Below, piece after piece: positions 6,586-9,514 of a DNA stretch of 9,514 nt (the first letter of the stretch is position 1; every line of letters begins with the position of its first letter). The stretch is from CAVZLD01 sp964522605 (GTDB lineage: Bacteria > Planctomycetota > Planctomycetia > Pirellulales > Pirellulaceae). The stretch lies in the NCBI GenBank assembly GCA_964522605.1, contig CAZFWV010000263.1, positions 1 through 9,514 on the forward strand, given 5' to 3'. The notes under the pieces were generated by a model. That model had not been told where the DNA came from and did not search any database. It saw only the letters and a program-made list of their open reading frames with translations. Position numbers and translations under genes: made by a program.

Positions 6586-6893
6586 GGGCGCGGAACATTA
6601 TCTCCCGTGGGTTCAGCGGCACGAGCCGGCGCGGTCGCAACGACAGCCCGGCCGCTAATACGTATACGAGCGGTTGGCATGGCTGTCCAGCCGGGACCGA
6701 CCGCTTCCTTCTTTGCCCGACGGGGCTTCACAGGAAGGGCCATATGAGGAAGTCAACGAATCGGCGGTCGTGTCGACCCCAACCGAGCGGGTCGCCGAAC
6801 GCTGGAACGAGCCGAAACTTGATTTCGCGCATCGGTTCCTCGTCGGTTGCACCGTCGCTGATCGTTCTCAGCTTTTGATGGAGGTACGATAGA
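6586..6893. other. Divergent 308-bp control region between marR-type and greA-C-type genes
   Basis: Nothing coding is supportable. It contains the palindromic operator candidate at 6652-6673, a small GGCTG TC CAGCC stem just beyond it (6680-6691) and the ribosome binding site GGAGG at 6880-6884 for the downstream gene. No consensus sigma-70 promoter stands out on either strand. Confidence 0.5.
6652..6673. promoter_or_regulatory. Palindromic operator candidate for the MarR regulator
   Basis: CCGCT at 6652-6656 and AGCGG at 6669-6673 flank an AT-rich centre that holds two overlapping perfect 8-bp palindromes, ATACGTAT (6658-6665) and CGTATACG (6661-6668). The site is 67-88 bp upstream of the MarR start codon, a usual place for MarR autoregulation, and its size (about 20 bp, AT-rich core) fits MarR operators. 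Assignment is inference from position and symmetry. Confidence 0.45.
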
Positions 6894-7145
6894 ATGAGTG
6901 ACACAGACAACGCCCGAGTCGCCTCGATTGGTTCGTGGGTGAAGGTGCAGGAGCATGGCATGGATGAGGTTGAGGTTTTCCATCTCGCGCCGGTCACCAA
7001 TGCGCGAGAAAACCGAATCTCACCCGACAACGCGATGGGGCAGGCTCTGATTGGCGTCCAGCCCGGGGACGAGGTAACCGTGCGCGGGCCCTCCGGACCG
7101 ATCAAGTTCTCGATACTCGATGTCGGTCGAAATTCGAGGAAGTGA
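6894..7145 (+). CDS. Stand-alone GreA/GreB C-terminal domain protein
   Basis: 83 aa. The pattern IGSWVKVQE (12-20), RISPDNAMGQALIGVQPGDE (41-60) and VTV then IKFSILDV (61-63, 70-77) matches the C-terminal domain of transcript-cleavage factors GreA/GreB and of the regulator Rnk. GreA is about 158 aa; here the N-terminal coiled coil, whose acidic tip enters the RNA polymerase secondary channel, is absent. The protein could bind polymerase without stimulating cleavage, but its function is unknown. In GreA this domain has an FKBP-like fold. The start is well supported by GGAGG at 6880-6884 with 9-nt spacing. It lies 131 bp upstream of, and co-directional with, a SlyD-type isomerase, so a two-gene transcript is plausible. 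It is divergent from the MarR gene, which makes it a candidate MarR target. Confidence 0.85.
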   Translation: MSDTDNARVASIGSWVKVQEHGMDEVEVFHLAPVTNARENRISPDNAMGQALIGVQPGDEVTVRGPSGPIKFSILDVGRNSRK

Positions 7146-7276
7146 CGAACGGCGGTTCCGACGTTACTCAACGGGACCAACTCGGGAGTTTCGATGGACA
7201 CGCACCAGCATTTCAATCGGGGGTGACGCGGGAATCGTGAGATCCTTGGATTTTCCCCCGGAAAGGATGGCGTCCG

Positions 7277-7723
7277 ATGTCAGAAGCAACAGAAGCAAAA
7301 AGTGGGGACACGGTCACGGTACATTACACCGGTCGTTTAACCGATGGGACGGTATTTGACACATCGAGTGGTGGCGAACCGCTCCGGTTTACGTTGGGGC
7401 AACAGCGTGTGATTTCGGGTTTTGAGCATGCGGTCCTGGGGATGACTCCCGGCGATAAGAAAACGACCGTTGTGCCTTCGGCGCAGGCGTATGGCGAACA
7501 CCGTCCGGACCTGGTGGTCGAATTCCAGCGAGCGCAAATGCCGCAGGATATCACGCTGCAGGTTGGGCAGGCACTTCAACTGCGGGCGCAGGATGGCCAA
7601 AAACTAACCGCGCGCGTGATCGCGCTTTCGCCCGACACCGTGACGTTGGACGCGAACCATCCGTTGGCCGGCAAGGATCTGACATTCGACATTGAGCTTG
7701 TCGAGATCTCAGTCGCCGACTGA
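7277..7723 (+). CDS. FKBP-type peptidyl-prolyl cis-trans isomerase, SlyD-like
   Basis: 148 aa, usual for this family. It isomerises Xaa-Pro bonds and acts as a folding helper in the cytoplasm; no signal peptide is present. The FKBP domain is split, as in SlyD: the N-terminal part carries VHYTGRLTDGTVFDTS (15-30) and ISGFEHAVLGM (46-56), AYGEHRPDLV (71-80) leads into the inserted chaperone (IF) domain of about residues 80-122, and the FKBP fold resumes with DANHPLAGKDLTFDIELVEI (125-144), the SlyD signature. The metal-binding His/Cys-rich tail of E. coli SlyD is missing, as in many bacterial homologues. The start ATG has AAAGGA at 7262-7267, 9 nt upstream; an earlier ATG at 7267 is out of frame. 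Its 3' end overlaps the opposite-strand glycosidase gene by 15 bp. Confidence 0.95.
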   Translation: MSEATEAKSGDTVTVHYTGRLTDGTVFDTSSGGEPLRFTLGQQRVISGFEHAVLGMTPGDKKTTVVPSAQAYGEHRPDLVVEFQRAQMPQDITLQVGQALQLRAQDGQKLTARVIALSPDTVTLDANHPLAGKDLTFDIELVEISVAD

Positions 7724-9181
7724 AGTGGGGATGGCATCCAGCCATCCGCCCCGAAAACCGGCTTGGCGCAGACCTCGCACCACGTGCGGCTCTCGTTTGG
7801 TGAGCTGCCACAGTGTCTGCCGCCGGTGATTGGCAATCTGCAGCACGATCGGTCCCTGATCGATTCCCAGGTAGTCGCGATTGAACCAACCTTCGGATTG
7901 TTGGGCATCGAAGCCGAGGGACAGGTTGAACGCATCGCGGAAACCGTATTCTCCGACCAGCGGTTCGAATCGGTTCCACAGGGTGCTCAGAGCGGGCATA
8001 CACACCTCAGGAGCGAACGGCAGGGATCCACCAACGGCGGTCGGAGCGAGCGTGCCGTCGTCATGGACTTCGTGGGCGCAGGCGCCGCGTGCCCAGTACG
8101 TGTGCAGCGATACGGGCCCACTCTTCCAAGGGCGCGTGGCATTCTCGGGACCATCACAGGCGGTCAGGCCCCACACGTTTGGACCGTACCCGACGAAGGC
8201 ACGTGGATTGTCGATGGCGTACGCGCGTTGGCTGAGTGTCGCGCGGCGTGAGTTCTCAAAATAATCGATCTCCTTATCACGCATGTAAGCGTCTTGAATT
8301 CCGCGAAAATCGATGAACATGTGGGAGTATTGGTGGCCAAAGAGCGGGCCGAAATTCACGTGGGGCTGGCCATAGAATGTCTCCCATCGATAGGACTCTG
8401 TCCAACGCAGCCAACTCGAGGGTGGGACCGGATGCGTCGGCGAACCGAGGGCGAGCAAGTAGAGGATCATGGCTTCGTTGTATCCCTGCCATTCGGCCGG
8501 CAAAAAACCGGATTCCGGTCGCCAGCCCATCGAAAGCCGGCCGCTCGGGCGTAACGCCCAATCCCACTCGACTCGATCGTAAAGGCGATCCGCCCATTGC
8601 CGAATCGCCCGTTCATCGGGCGTGTCTCCGTCAAAAAATGTCCGACACGTCAGAACGCCGGCCATCAAAAGTGCTGTGTCGATGGTGGAAAGTTCAACAT
8701 CACGAAAGCGAAGTCCGTCCTCAAATCGCAGAAAGTGGTAGAAGAACCCGCGGTAGCCGGCGGTCTCGCGGGGCGCATCACCCTGCGGAAGCTTTGCGAA
8801 GAACTCGAGCGTTGTCCGCACACGCGCGGCTGCCTCTTCCCGCGCAATCCACCCTTCATCCACGCCGACCACGTAGGCCGCCAGACCGAATCCGGTAGCC
8901 GCGATGCTCGAAAAGGTTCGCGTGGGATAACGGTCGGGGACGAGGCCAGTGTCCGGTTCGGTCAACTCCCAGAAGTACAGAAACGTGCGGTGCTGCAGTT
9001 CCGTCAAGTCAAAAGCCGTAGGAGCTACGCCGTTTCCCGGCTCGGTCTCTGCCGCTACCGGCGCGATGGTGAGCAGAGGGATGAACAACGAAACGAACCC
9101 AATGCCAATCCAGGCGGCCCGCGCACAGGCAAAGCGCCGTTGATGGAAGGCAACTCCTTGTCGCAAGTGGGTCCAATGCAT
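7709..9181 (-). CDS. Exported glucoamylase-like glycosidase (Glycoamylase domain, GH144-type)
   Basis: A 490-aa protein. The N-terminus has a basic region, a hydrophobic stretch (about 24-40) and a PVAA|ETE cleavage site near residue 44, so it is likely exported; the n-region is long and the start has only a weak GAAGA site. The mature part matches the glucoamylase-like (alpha/alpha)6-barrel family PF10091, which includes GH144 endo-beta-1,2-glucanases. Landmarks: GLVPDRYPTR (79-88), GFGLAAYVVG (97-106), RGFFYHFLRF (144-153), ELSTIDTALLMAG (163-175), LPAEWQGYNEAMILYLLALG (227-246), SPTHP (247-251), HQYSHMFIDFRG (283-294), IDYFENSRRAT (305-315), TACDGPE (340-346), DDGTLAPTA (374-382), SLPFAPE (386-392) and GIDQGP (439-444). 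Near the end, IANHR (449-453) stands where relatives often have IENYR. The likely substrate is a beta-glucan, but the linkage cannot be read here. Tail-to-tail overlap with slyD is 15 bp; a palindromic repeat lies 82 bp upstream of the start. Confidence 0.9.
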   Translation of the reverse strand: MHWTHLRQGVAFHQRRFACARAAWIGIGFVSLFIPLLTIAPVAAETEPGNGVAPTAFDLTELQHRTFLYFWELTEPDTGLVPDRYPTRTFSSIAATGFGLAAYVVGVDEGWIAREEAAARVRTTLEFFAKLPQGDAPRETAGYRGFFYHFLRFEDGLRFRDVELSTIDTALLMAGVLTCRTFFDGDTPDERAIRQWADRLYDRVEWDWALRPSGRLSMGWRPESGFLPAEWQGYNEAMILYLLALGSPTHPVPPSSWLRWTESYRWETFYGQPHVNFGPLFGHQYSHMFIDFRGIQDAYMRDKEIDYFENSRRATLSQRAYAIDNPRAFVGYGPNVWGLTACDGPENATRPWKSGPVSLHTYWARGACAHEVHDDGTLAPTAVGGSLPFAPEVCMPALSTLWNRFEPLVGEYGFRDAFNLSLGFDAQQSEGWFNRDYLGIDQGPIVLQIANHRRQTLWQLTKREPHVVRGLRQAGFRGGWLDAIPTSVGD

Positions 9182-9262
9182 TGGTTTTCTTCATTTGGGT
9201 GAGTCGGGCCCAGATAGGAAACGGCAAAATGAGCCTCGCGTCAGCGACACCCGATCCTTGGC

Positions 9263-9379
9263 CTAGTGCTGTGTCTCGAGACTGTAGGCCGACTTGTTTC
9301 AAGTCGGCGGACATGCCGGAATCGCCGACTTGAGACCAGTCGGCCTACGTTGACCGTGGCTTTTGTGACAGCGCACTAG
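9263..9379. repeat. Palindromic dispersed repeat, copy 2 (complete, with duplicated hairpin)
   Basis: Bordered by CTAG at both ends, with imperfect terminal inverted repeats (CTAGTGCTGTGTC against CTAGTGCGCTGTC read from the right). Relative to copy 1 at 1-75 it carries about 36 extra bases (9297-9332) that duplicate the stem arm. It thus holds two small hairpins: GCCGACTTG TTT CAAGTCGGC at 9288-9308 and GCCGACTTG AGA CCAGTCGGC at 9324-9344. The outer stem GTAGGCCGAC (9284-9293) can also pair with GTCGGCCTAC (9339-9348). The block ACGTTGACCGTGGCTTTT is shared with copy 1 and lies in the same orientation. It sits upstream of the glycosidase gene. Confidence 0.82.
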
Positions 9380-9514
9380 CCTATCGCGAAGCCGCGGTGG
9401 ATTCAAATCCTGGTCCGTTGAATTCGTGCGGGGCAGTACGTGCTGCTCTTCCCGTCGTCGGAGTCGTACTCTATTGTCTACGAGAGGCGTTTTTGAGGAC
9501 GCGGCAGGCGAGAC
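9380..9514. other. Right edge, no supportable feature
   Basis: Reading frames are open to the window end on both strands, including a plus-strand frame with GTG at 9398 that translates to a partly hydrophobic segment. None has a good ribosome binding site or a recognisable pattern. The stretch could be the start of a neighbouring gene, which this window cannot decide. Confidence 0.4.

Noticed and set aside
9397..9416. GATTCAAATCC looks like a tRNA T-loop
   Set aside because: The flanking bases do not form a 5-bp T-stem and no anticodon or acceptor stem precedes it.

Overview
The window reads as accessory or ordinary chromosome of a planctomycete-like bacterium (inference). Support is indirect: moderately high GC, roomy intergenic spaces rich in palindromic repeats, exported hydrolases of a two-lobed type I associate with Planctomycetes, and a MurE-like paralogue. 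No rRNA, tRNA, transposase, integrase, CRISPR array or phage gene is visible. There are seven supportable protein genes, plus one 100-N assembly gap that falls inside the first of them.

Layout. 1-75: palindromic dispersed repeat, cut by the window edge. 105-2411 (+): exported alpha/beta hydrolase (acetyl-xylan-esterase type) with a second, degenerate hydrolase lobe and a low-complexity Gly/Ala/Thr/Ser tail holding the gap. 2457-3236 (-): classical SDR oxidoreductase. 3237-3854: gene-free stretch with a chain of six inverted repeats, a candidate structured RNA or leader. 3855-5342 (-): MurE-like Mur ligase whose catalytic motifs are mostly eroded. 5343-6054: gene-free, with three copies of a 35-bp repeat. 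6055-6585 (-): MarR regulator. 6586-6893: divergent control region with a palindromic operator candidate. 6894-7145 (+): stand-alone GreA/GreB C-terminal domain. 7277-7723 (+): SlyD-type FKBP prolyl isomerase. 7709-9181 (-): exported glucoamylase-like / GH144-type glycosidase that overlaps slyD tail to tail by 15 bp. 9263-9379: second, longer copy of the first repeat, in the same orientation. 9380-9514: nothing supportable.

How the genes fit together. No single operon or pathway links the window. The two exported enzymes at its two ends suit degradation of complex polysaccharides, and each has a copy of the same palindromic repeat just upstream of its start. The GreA-C and SlyD genes probably form a short co-directional pair; both domains have FKBP-like folds. 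The Mur-like gene, SDR and MarR lie on the same strand but are separated by 600-700 bp gaps, so co-transcription is doubtful.

I did not find a convincing new multi-gene system. The observations most worth following are the degenerate Mur ligase, the hairpin-dense intergenic region at 3294-3501, the two intergenic repeat families, and the assembly gap, which may be an unmerged 50-bp contig overlap rather than missing sequence.
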